Assembly: GCF_000948985.2 (NCBI RefSeq)
Contig: NZ_CP059733.1
Location: forward strand, 434,001-498,000
Source: Thalassomonas viridans
Lineage (GTDB): Bacteria > Pseudomonadota > Gammaproteobacteria > Enterobacterales > Alteromonadaceae
Length of the DNA stretch: 64,000 nucleotides
Direction: 5' to 3'
The notes below the pieces were generated by a model that made no database searches, was not told the origin of the DNA, and was given only the letters and a program-made list of their open reading frames with translations. Both the position numbers and the translations under genes were made by a program. Positions 11,642-19,173 of the stretch are shown in pieces (positions within the stretch are counted from its first letter, which is position 1; each line of letters begins with the position of its first letter).

Positions 11642-14236
11642 TCAGACAGGCCGGTTTTCTGTGATGTCTACAGCCGGGATCCGCTCTCCCGGGTGCTTTT
11701 CTTCCGGGCGGGCCGGCCTGATTTGCGCCCGCTCGGTAACAAACTGGACATTGCTGTCGCTTTGGCCGGAATTGACAAACTGGCGGAAACGTTTCACTTT
11801 TTCCGGGTTCTCTATGGTGGTTTTCCATTCGCACTGGTAGCTGGCGACTATGGCCTGCATCTGCGCCTCCAGCTCGTCATTGATGCCCAGGTGATCGTCG
11901 ATGACCACGGACTTGACATATTCCAGGCCGCCTTCGAGGTTTTCCAGCCATACCGAAGTGCGCTGCAGCCTGTCCGCCATGCGCACATAAAACATCAGGT
12001 AGCGGTCGATGTATTGCACTAAGGTTTTATCGTCCAGATCCGTGGCAAAGAGGTCCGCATGCCTGGGTTTCATGCCGCCGTTACCGCTGACATACAGGTT
12101 CCAGCCGTGTTCGGTGGCGATCACCCCGATATCTTTGCTTTGTGCTTCCGCGCATTCCCGGGTACAGCCGGAGACGGCAAATTTCAGCTTATGGGGGGAG
12201 CGCAGCCCCTTGTATCTTTCCTCAAGGAAGATGGCCATCGACATGCTGTCCTGGACCCCGTAACGGCACCAGGTATTGCCGACACAGGATTTCACCGTAC
12301 GCAGGGACTTGCCGTAGGCATGGCCGGTTTCCATGCCGGCGTCGATCAGCCGCTTCCAGATGTCCGGCAGCTGATCTACCCGGGCGCCGAACAAATCGAT
12401 GCGCTGGCCGCCGGTGATCTTGGTATACAGGTTATATTCCTTGGCGACCTGGCCTATCACGATCAGCTTGTCCGGGGTGATCTCCCCCCCGGGGATCCTG
12501 GGCACGACGGAATAGGTGCCGTCTTTTTGCATATTGCCCAAAAAGACGTCATTGGTGTCCTGCAGCGGGATATGGGGGTCTTCCAGGATATAATCATTCC
12601 AGGCGGATGCCAGGATAGAGGCCACGGTCGGTTTGCAGACTTCACAGCCCAGCCCCTGGCCGTGTTTGCTGATCAGCTGTTCGAAGGTTTTGATCTGCTC
12701 GGCTTTAATAATATGGAATAATTCGGTGCGGCTGTAGGCAAAGTGCTGGCAGAGATCTTTTTTCACCTCCACCCCGCGTTTGTCCAGCTCGGCTTCGAAG
12801 ACATTTTTCAGTAAGGCGGAGCAGCCGCCGCAGCCGGTGCTGGCCTTGGTACAGGCGGTAAGCTGTTTGAGTTCGGTATTGCCGTCGTCAATGGCGGTTA
12901 TGATGTCCCCCTTAGTGACATTGTGGCAGGAGCAGATGGTGGCGCTATCCGGCAGGCTGTCGGCGCCCAGGCCGGGTTTTTCCCTCTGCAGGCTCGGCAG
13001 GATCAGGCTTTCCGGCATCTCGGGCAATTCGATGCCGTTAAGGGCGTATTGCAACAGGGTATCGTAATCGCTTGTGTCCCCCACCAGCACGGCGCCGATC
13101 AGGTGTTTGCCGTCGGGGCTGATGACGATCTTTTTATAGGTTTGCGCCACCTGGTTTTCATAGGTGTAACACCTGGCGCCCGGGGTTTTGCCGTGGGCAT
13201 CGCCGATAGAGCCGACATCGACCCCCATCAGCTTGAGCTTAGTGCTCATATCCGCGCCGGTGAACTGTCCGCTTTCGCCGCAGATATGGCCGGCGGCGAC
13301 TTTGGCCATCTTATAGCCGGGGGCCACCAGGCCGAAAATAAAATTATTCCATAAGGCGCATTCCCCTATGGCGTAAATCGCCTTGTCCGAGGTTTGGCAA
13401 TGGTTATCCACCACTATGCCGCCGCGCTCCCCCAGGGCCAGATCAAACTCCCGGGCCAGGTTGTCGTAGGGGCGGATGCCGGCGGAAAACAGGATAAGAT
13501 CGGTTTCCAGGTGGCTGCCGTCGGCAAACTCCATCCTGTGATGGCATTGCTCGCCGTCGGTAATGATCTTGGTGGCTTTTTCGGTATGGACATTCACCCC
13601 GAGATCTTCAATCATGGCCCTGAGCAGCTGGCCGCCGGGTTTGTCCAGCTGGACCCCCATGAGTTGCGGGGCAAATTCCACCACATGGGTTTCCAGTCCC
13701 AGCTGTTTAAGGGCATTGGCCGCTTCCAGCCCCAGCAGACCGCCGCCGACGACAACCCCGACCTTGCTTTGCCGGGCGGCATTTTCGATGGCGGCCAAAT
13801 CTTCCAGGGTGCGGTACACCAGGCAATGTTCCCTGTCATTGCCTTCGATCGGCGGCACGAAAGGGTAAGAGCCGGTGGCCAGGATCAGCTTGTCATAGGA
13901 AAAGCTTTTCCCCCCGCTGGTGGTCACGGTTTTTTCATCTTTGTCCAGGGCAACTACTTTGGCGTCGAGTTCAAAGGCCACGCCAAGCTCACGGTAGTGC
14001 CCGGGAGTGGTTAAGGCGAGGTCTGCCGCGCTTTTACCGGCAAAGTAGCCGGATAAATGCACCCTGTCGTAGGCAAGGCGGGATTCCGCCGACAACACGG
14101 TAATCTCATAGTCTTGCCTCTTGGGCGACTGACAGAGCTGTTCAACAAAGTGATGGCCCACCATGCCATTACCGACCACGACAATTTTCTGTTTGACTGA
14201 GCTTGGTTTTTTGGAAGTGACTACACCTGAATTCAT
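11642..14236 (-). CDS. nirB: Nitrite reductase (NADH) large subunit
   Basis: Reduces nitrite to ammonium with NADH. The 864-residue protein has an N-terminal FAD/NAD(P) oxidoreductase (KIVVVGNGMVGHHF), a central BFD-type 2Fe-2S domain (TICSCHNVTKG ... TGCGGC), and a C-terminal sirohaem/4Fe-4S domain with ligands in SCVGNTWCRYG and SGCTRECAEAQ. The start is placed at the ATG at 14236 (MNSGVVTSKKPSS), which has GAGG upstream. An in-frame codon at 14347 would lie inside the sigma-54 promoter, upstream of the predicted transcription start near 14328, so it cannot be used. It is the first gene of the nirB-nirD-nasA-cobA operon. Confidence 0.95.
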   Translation of the reverse strand: MNSGVVTSKKPSSVKQKIVVVGNGMVGHHFVEQLCQSPKRQDYEITVLSAESRLAYDRVHLSGYFAGKSAADLALTTPGHYRELGVAFELDAKVVALDKDEKTVTTSGGKSFSYDKLILATGSYPFVPPIEGNDREHCLVYRTLEDLAAIENAARQSKVGVVVGGGLLGLEAANALKQLGLETHVVEFAPQLMGVQLDKPGGQLLRAMIEDLGVNVHTEKATKIITDGEQCHHRMEFADGSHLETDLILFSAGIRPYDNLAREFDLALGERGGIVVDNHCQTSDKAIYAIGECALWNNFIFGLVAPGYKMAKVAAGHICGESGQFTGADMSTKLKLMGVDVGSIGDAHGKTPGARCYTYENQVAQTYKKIVISPDGKHLIGAVLVGDTSDYDTLLQYALNGIELPEMPESLILPSLQREKPGLGADSLPDSATICSCHNVTKGDIITAIDDGNTELKQLTACTKASTGCGGCSALLKNVFEAELDKRGVEVKKDLCQHFAYSRTELFHIIKAEQIKTFEQLISKHGQGLGCEVCKPTVASILASAWNDYILEDPHIPLQDTNDVFLGNMQKDGTYSVVPRIPGGEITPDKLIVIGQVAKEYNLYTKITGGQRIDLFGARVDQLPDIWKRLIDAGMETGHAYGKSLRTVKSCVGNTWCRYGVQDSMSMAIFLEERYKGLRSPHKLKFAVSGCTRECAEAQSKDIGVIATEHGWNLYVSGNGGMKPRHADLFATDLDDKTLVQYIDRYLMFYVRMADRLQRTSVWLENLEGGLEYVKSVVIDDHLGINDELEAQMQAIVASYQCEWKTTIENPEKVKRFRQFVNSGQSDSNVQFVTERAQIRPARPEEKHPGERIPAVDITENRPV

Positions 14237-14338
14237 GTGGAACAATCCTCTATCTATAACTATGCGACTAGCATTTCGCGCATCAGATAAAGCACTAACT
14301 GCTTTATAAATGAAATACCGTTTTCCTGCCTGACAGAC

Positions 14339-14354
14339 AGCAAACAAGGTGCCA
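14339..14354 (-). promoter_or_regulatory. Sigma-54 promoter of the nirB operon
   Basis: On the minus strand the sequence reads TGGCACCTTGTTTGCT, an exact match to the -24/-12 consensus TGGCAC-N5-TTGCW, with GG (14353-14352) and GC (14341-14340) ten bases apart. The predicted transcription start is near 14328, giving a leader of about 92 nt to nirB. Sigma-54 promoters need an enhancer protein, and an NtrC-type palindrome lies upstream. Confidence 0.9.
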
Positions 14355-14373
14355 TAGGTTTAAATAACTTATA

Positions 14374-14386
14374 TATCATTGGTTTA
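14374..14386 (+). promoter_or_regulatory. IHF-like site between the NtrC site and the nirB promoter
   Basis: TATCATTGGTTTA matches the IHF consensus WATCAA-N4-TTR with one mismatch (T for A at position 6). It is centred near -52 relative to the predicted nirB start, where a DNA bend would bring the enhancer to the promoter. The transporter promoter at 27.4 kb has a site with the same mismatch in a similar place. Confidence 0.45.
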
Positions 14387-14417
14387 TTGCATTTATGTTC
14401 CCCGGTTTGCCGGGGGG

Positions 14418-14434
14418 TGCACCTTAGTGAGCAA
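14418..14434. promoter_or_regulatory. Secondary, half-conserved NtrC site
   Basis: TGCACCTTAGTGAGCAA has one perfect consensus half (TGCACC) and one poor half. Its centre is 22 bp, about two helical turns, from the strong site at 14440-14456, as expected for a weak site filled cooperatively by a second NtrC dimer. Confidence 0.45.
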
Positions 14435-14439
14435 GCTTA

Positions 14440-14456
14440 TGCACTAGGGAAGTGCA
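14440..14456. promoter_or_regulatory. NtrC enhancer site for the nirB operon
   Basis: TGCACTAGGGAAGTGCA is a perfect-armed palindrome (TGCACT-N5-AGTGCA) with the GCAC-N7-GTGC core of NtrC sites. It is centred near -120 from the predicted nirB start, inside the usual enhancer range. Its presence predicts that the operon is switched on by nitrogen limitation. Confidence 0.82.
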
Positions 14457-14555
14457 ATATTCCGGCTAAATTCGGGCAAGCTTGCGGGTTTGTTATTGAT
14501 TTATGGCAGGGGTCTTCTACATTTAATAACACAAGCAAACCTAGGGACAGGTAAT

Positions 14556-16430
14556 ATGGACTTTTTTGCTAGCCTATTTCAGGACATACTGCTGCCTAAT
14601 GCCACGGGAATCTTTTTCATTTTATTTGCTCTTGCCCTTGCGGCCGTGCTGCTGACCCGGAAAAACATTCGCCTGGGGCTTAAAAGCCTGACAATGCCGC
14701 TAACCGGGTGGCTGCAGGCCAGGGTGCCGCACTTCTTGCCGTTTAAGAAACAGGAGTCTGTCTTTAATAAGGAAATCTGCTCTGTGCTCAACCAGGCCAG
14801 GGGCTTCAGGTTAAAGGGGCAGTTTACCGAAGCCAAGAGTATGTACCAGAAAGTGATCGATAAGGTTGAGATTTACCTGGATGAAGCGGCCGTGGTGTTC
14901 GAACATGAACATGACGATAAGCTGGTGTGTGCCCAGGCATACCTGGATGCCGGCCATGACTGCCAGAACCGGGGGGAATTCAGCCATGCACTGGAGCATT
15001 ACCGCCATTCCCGGGAACTGACGTCGGGGGCGGACGATAAAAGCAAGATCTGCCATGCCTCGGCCACTTCCGCCTCGGCTTTTATCCACCATGTCCAGGG
15101 GGATGACGAATCCGCCCTGCAGGAGTTTAACCAGGCAAGGCAAGTGTTTGAGCAGCTGGACGAGCATTTGGGGGTTGCCGGCACCTATAAGGGACTGGCG
15201 CGGATTTCCTATGTCGCCGGGCACCTCCAGGACGCCTTGTCCTATTATAACAGCGCCTACAGCGAGTATGTGGAAGCAAATGATTCCTTTGGCCAGGCCC
15301 AGGTCAGGTTGGGGATCGGCGGCATCTACCTGGCGCAGGGGCTAACCGAAAGGGCCCAGTACGAATTTGACCAGGCCTATGATATTTTTAAAAGCGACAG
15401 CAACCTGCGCGGCCTGGCCAGCACGATTTTTAATTATGCCCTGCTGGACTTGGACCGGCATAAAGTCGCCACCGCCCTGGGAGAGCTGCAAACGGCGAAT
15501 GTCTTTTTTACCTTTATCGAAAGTAAATTTGAGCAGGCCAATGCCTATTTGCTGCTGGGGCAGTCGCTTATCCAGACCATGAAACTGGATGATGCGGAAG
15601 CGGCGCTGGAGAAGGCCTATAGGCTGTATAAGAAAATGGGGGTCAGCTCGGGACTGGCCCATGTCGATTACAGCCGGGGCAACCTGAAATTAACCGCCAA
15701 TAAGCATACCCTGGCCCGGCAGTATTATACCAAAGCGATAGAAAGGTATCCCAATAACCTCAGCAAGGCCCAGGCGCTGCGCAGCTTAGGCAACAGTTAT
15801 TTTATTACCGGCGATTTCCAGCTGGCGGAGCAGAACTACCGTACCGGGCTGCAAATCTGCATGAATCTCAACAGCCGCAAAGATGAGGCGAAACTGCGGC
15901 GCAGACTGGGTTACCTGGCCATGGTACAGGGGAACTTCGAGGAAGCCGGCATGTTCTTTAACAGTTCGCTGGAAAGTTTAACCGCCGACAACCCGGAAGA
16001 GAAAACGCTGGGGCTCCTGTATAAGGCAATGTTGATTATCGAAAAATGTTACGACATCAGCGAAGAGTTAACGGAAAACCGTAAAACCGCCTTTGAATAC
16101 CATATGCAGTCGGCGGGGGAAGATCATCACCAGGCGCTGCGTTTGTATATCTATGGCCGCTACTACCTGCTTAAGGGCAAACATTTTACCGCCCGGGAAT
16201 GCCTGTTAACCGCGAAAAGCCATTTTGAGCTTAATAACCAGTTGTGCTGGCTATTCCGCTGTTACTATGCCCTGGGGAAAAACGAACTGGAAAGCGGCCT
16301 GATTAACCTGTCAGCCCATACCCGGGAAAATTCCCTGCATTACCTTAGGCCGGGCTACCAGCTTGCCCAGCAGATGCAGTGCCACCGCGCCACCAGTTTG
16401 TTTAAAATATTGATCGAGCAGCTGCGTTAA
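14556..16430 (+). CDS. Membrane-anchored TPR-repeat protein
   Basis: A 624-residue protein with one N-terminal membrane segment (about residues 18-35, ATGIFFILFALALAAVLL) followed by a long array of tetratricopeptide repeats. Typical repeat cores include AQAYLDAGHDCQNRGEFSHALEH.., AGTYKGLARISYVAGHLQDA and QALRSLGNSYFITGDFQLAE, with the G/A-x-x-A spacing of TPR helices. TPR arrays act as protein-binding scaffolds, and no catalytic domain is visible. The ATG at 14556 is preferred (GGGACAGG upstream) over one 22 codons earlier. Its stop codon shares the bases TTAA with that of the convergent AraC gene. The partner is unknown. Confidence 0.8.
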   Translation: MDFFASLFQDILLPNATGIFFILFALALAAVLLTRKNIRLGLKSLTMPLTGWLQARVPHFLPFKKQESVFNKEICSVLNQARGFRLKGQFTEAKSMYQKVIDKVEIYLDEAAVVFEHEHDDKLVCAQAYLDAGHDCQNRGEFSHALEHYRHSRELTSGADDKSKICHASATSASAFIHHVQGDDESALQEFNQARQVFEQLDEHLGVAGTYKGLARISYVAGHLQDALSYYNSAYSEYVEANDSFGQAQVRLGIGGIYLAQGLTERAQYEFDQAYDIFKSDSNLRGLASTIFNYALLDLDRHKVATALGELQTANVFFTFIESKFEQANAYLLLGQSLIQTMKLDDAEAALEKAYRLYKKMGVSSGLAHVDYSRGNLKLTANKHTLARQYYTKAIERYPNNLSKAQALRSLGNSYFITGDFQLAEQNYRTGLQICMNLNSRKDEAKLRRRLGYLAMVQGNFEEAGMFFNSSLESLTADNPEEKTLGLLYKAMLIIEKCYDISEELTENRKTAFEYHMQSAGEDHHQALRLYIYGRYYLLKGKHFTARECLLTAKSHFELNNQLCWLFRCYYALGKNELESGLINLSAHTRENSLHYLRPGYQLAQQMQCHRATSLFKILIEQLR

Positions 16431-17275
16431 CCCGGTTGAAAGCAGTTCTGGTATTGTTTCGGGGTCAGGGCGATGCGTTTTTGAAAGTGGCGGTGAAAAT
16501 GGCTCTGGTCGGCAAAACCGAGTGCGGCGGCGGTTTCGGTAATGCCGGCGCCGCCTGCCAGCAGGCGTTTGGCCTTACCGATCCTTTGATCCAGCTGGAA
16601 GGCATGGGGGCTCTGGCCGTATACCTGTTTAAAGCTGCGGATAAGATGGTAGCGGCTTAAGCCGGCGCAGGCGACAAAGTCGTCCAGGGAAAGGTTGGCG
16701 TCCAGCCGGTCCATGATCAGCTCTTTTACCCGGTTGAGGCGATACAGATCCCGTACCTGTGCTTGCGCCGATATGGTCCCCCTGGCAAAGCGGGGCAGCA
16801 GGTATTCGATTAACCGGCTTTCCAATGCCAAAGGATTGTTTTCCTGCTGTAAATCGCGAAAGAGCTGGTCAAATTGCCGGTAACCGGCCGGATCCGTTCG
16901 ATACATATTGTCAAAAGGGAGATAGTCCTGCCCCCGGGTGACCAGGGTGTCTTGCTGTAGCCGGGCGACCCAGGCGCTGTCCACGAATAACATGCGATAA
17001 CACCAGTTCCCTTTGCTGGGATTGCAGGAATGGGCATCCCCCGGATTCATGCTTACGCTGGCGCCGGCACTAAGCCGGCCTTTGTGGCGCATATTATGGT
17101 AATCGGCGACGCCGTTGTCGATCACGCCAAACGAGAATTCGTCATGGGAGTGGGTATGGTAACAGGCGCTTGAACGGTCAGCCCTGCGCAGGGTGACATA
17201 AGGCAATACCCGGGACTCTTGGTAAAAAAGTCCCGTTTTTTTTGCCGGAGGTTGCTTGTCGTTTATTCTGGGCAT
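16427..17275 (-). CDS. AraC-family transcriptional regulator
   Basis: The 282-residue protein has an N-terminal cupin sensor domain (SHDEFSFGVIDNG ... SMNPGDAHSCNP, about residues 45-90). A C-terminal AraC DNA-binding domain with two helix-turn-helix motifs follows (LSLDDFVACAGLSRYHLIRS and TETAAALGFADQSHFHRHF, about 190-280). The arrangement resembles AraC-type regulators that sit beside LysE/RhtB exporters and respond to an amino acid. The exporter gene ends 29 bp upstream on the same strand, so the two probably form a unit. Confidence 0.88.
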   Translation of the reverse strand: MPRINDKQPPAKKTGLFYQESRVLPYVTLRRADRSSACYHTHSHDEFSFGVIDNGVADYHNMRHKGRLSAGASVSMNPGDAHSCNPSKGNWCYRMLFVDSAWVARLQQDTLVTRGQDYLPFDNMYRTDPAGYRQFDQLFRDLQQENNPLALESRLIEYLLPRFARGTISAQAQVRDLYRLNRVKELIMDRLDANLSLDDFVACAGLSRYHLIRSFKQVYGQSPHAFQLDQRIGKAKRLLAGGAGITETAAALGFADQSHFHRHFQKRIALTPKQYQNCFQPG

Positions 17276-17304
17276 TTGTGCTTCAGCTCTCTTTCATCTG
17301 TGAC

Positions 17305-17901
17305 TTAGCGGAAAATGTTGAAAACCGTTGCTGCCAGCAATAAACCCGCGGCACGGTTAAACATAACCTGATGCCGGGTATCCGACAAGTATTTCCGTAT
17401 CAAGCCGCCGGCGGCTGCCCAGGCGGCGACAGAGAAAAAACACACCAGGCAGGAAATGACGCAGAAGGCGAGCAGGTAGGCGCCGCTTTTCGGGCCGTTG
17501 CCGACAAAGAGGCTGCAGCCGGAAAGGGCAACCAGCCAGGCTTTGGGATTCAGTCCCTGGGCGAGCATGCCGGCAAGCAAACCCGGGGGACGGGCAGGCC
17601 GGTCTGCCGCCCCGGCTTGTGCCGGCGCGGTCGCCAGCTTATATGCCATATAAAGTAAAAAACCTGCCCCCAGGTATTGCATCAGGGAAAAAATGCCGGG
17701 CACGGCTTTAAGTATGGCCAGCAGTCCCGAGCCGGCTAACAGGACAATCAAGGTATATGCCAGGCTTGCCCCCGTGATATGGGGTAAGGTCTGCCTGAAA
17801 CCGAAAGCGGCGCCGCTGCCGGTGGCTATGATATTTACCGGTCCGGGAGAGATGGCGCCGCTGAGGGCGAAGATAAACATAGAAAGCAAGATGGAAGCCA
17901 T
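17305..17901 (-). CDS. LysE/RhtB-family amino-acid exporter
   Basis: Six-helix inner-membrane exporter, 198 residues from the ATG at 17901. The N-terminal signature LSGAISPGPVNIIATGSGAAFG is the LysE family's first-helix motif. Further hydrophobic segments follow near 36-58, 62-84, 108-130, 138-165 and 175-197. Two earlier in-frame starts (17922 and 17976) only add a polar leader, so the start is uncertain by up to 25 residues. The family exports amino acids such as lysine, threonine or homoserine; the substrate cannot be read from sequence. It is paired with the AraC-type gene just downstream. Confidence 0.82.
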   Translation of the reverse strand: MASILLSMFIFALSGAISPGPVNIIATGSGAAFGFRQTLPHITGASLAYTLIVLLAGSGLLAILKAVPGIFSLMQYLGAGFLLYMAYKLATAPAQAGAADRPARPPGLLAGMLAQGLNPKAWLVALSGCSLFVGNGPKSGAYLLAFCVISCLVCFFSVAAWAAAGGLIRKYLSDTRHQVMFNRAAGLLLAATVFNIFR

Positions 17902-18089
17902 AAGCCTGGTGCCTCGGGTCATAAAAACTTCAGGATAAAATCTCCCGGACGGGAAATATTGAACAAAATTGCGCACCGGAAAAATAAGTTGCCGATCCCG
18001 GATAAAAGAACACCATAATTAAGGATGTCCGGATTAAACCTTTTAAAGTGGGCATAAGGGCTCCTCTGAAGCTAAGGTACAGAGTAAAT

Positions 18090-18851
18090 ATGGATAAAAA
18101 TAACCGCTTTTATCTGGCCTTACTGTTCTGGTTTTGCAGTGCTTTTGCCATCGCCGGGGCACAGGAGCCCTTGAGGGTGGTAACCGAGCATTTGCCCCCT
18201 TACCAGATTGTCAGCGATAACCGCCTGGTGGCGGGTACTTCCTATTTATTAATGAAAGAGGTATTGAAGCGTGCAGGTTATCCGGTGCAAATAGAGGTTT
18301 TGCCCTGGGCACGGGCCTACCAGACGGCATTGGCGGTGAAGAATGTGGTGATTTTTTCCATGACCCGCAGCCGGGAGCGTGAAGCGCTTTTTCACTGGAT
18401 TGGCGAGCTCAGGACGCTTAACTATACCTTTTATTCCGTCAAAGGCAATATTGATGTCCGGATGAACTCGATCGAGCAGGCATTGCACTATACCGTGGTG
18501 GCGGCCAGGAACAGCGTTGAAGCGGACATTTTACAGCAACAGGGCTTTAAACACGGGAAAAACCTGATTTTAACCGCCGGTTATCTCCAGGCCTGGCAAC
18601 TTTTGCTGCAAGGACATGCCGATATCACCTATGCCAATGAATTGATCGGCGACAGCATACATACCAGTTTAGGTAAAGAATTTCCCTCCTTTGTTAAGCA
18701 GCCGTATGCCGGCATGCAACCTGTACTTTATGTGGCGGCAAATAAAACAACCGATGCCGAGATCATCAATCGTTTGTCCAGGGCGCTGCTGGCGGTAAAA
18801 AAAGACGGCACCTTCGATAAGATCCTAAGCAGGCAACTGCATATCCCCTAA
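18090..18851 (+). CDS. Periplasmic solute-binding-like protein (SBP_bac_3 type)
   Basis: A 253-residue protein with a signal peptide (MDKNNRFYLALLFWFCSAFA, cleaved after AGA) and a type 3 amino-acid-binding fold. The N-terminal lobe starts EPLRVVTEHLPPYQIVSDN and the hinge includes RSREREALFHWIGEL. No ABC permease or ATPase is adjacent, which is common for the stand-alone members abundant in Alteromonadales. They may act in sensing or have lost transport. The ATG at 18090 is preferred over a frame extended 14 codons upstream because the signal peptide starts there. The ligand is unknown. Confidence 0.78.
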   Translation: MDKNNRFYLALLFWFCSAFAIAGAQEPLRVVTEHLPPYQIVSDNRLVAGTSYLLMKEVLKRAGYPVQIEVLPWARAYQTALAVKNVVIFSMTRSREREALFHWIGELRTLNYTFYSVKGNIDVRMNSIEQALHYTVVAARNSVEADILQQQGFKHGKNLILTAGYLQAWQLLLQGHADITYANELIGDSIHTSLGKEFPSFVKQPYAGMQPVLYVAANKTTDAEIINRLSRALLAVKKDGTFDKILSRQLHIP

Positions 18852-19173
18852 TAATTCTTGTAGCTTATGCTGATGGCGGCACCGCTGTTATCGTTTTTTT
18901 GTCTGATAAGCTTTAGCCCGGATTTGTGATATTTCTCCTGTCTTTACTAAACTTAAGGCTGACAGCAGCTGTTAACTCATTTTTCTAAACGGGCAAGGTA
19001 TAAGTGCCTTGTTGGGGCTGATTCACTTCTGAACTATTAAGGCAGGTATGTCTATGTTTTCTTACAATAATTAAAAACAAAATATATTAAATGGATTCGT
19101 ATGAATATCCTGTAAAGTCATGCGCTTTCATTATGGTGCGCTGAAATTCAGATTAAGTATTACCGAGGTAAGT
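18852..19173. other. Intergenic region before the molybdenum hydroxylase operon
   Basis: These 322 bp must hold the promoter of the hydroxylase operon. I see only a weak inverted repeat (CAAGG near 18995 with CCTTG 8 nt later) and an AT-rich stretch around 19060-19095. No sigma-54 or FNR consensus was found. Confidence 0.4.

Noticed and set aside
14400..14415. CCCCGG-TTTG-CCGGGG hairpin upstream of nirB
   Set aside because: Considered as a terminator, but no T-run follows on either strand and it lies inside the enhancer-promoter region.
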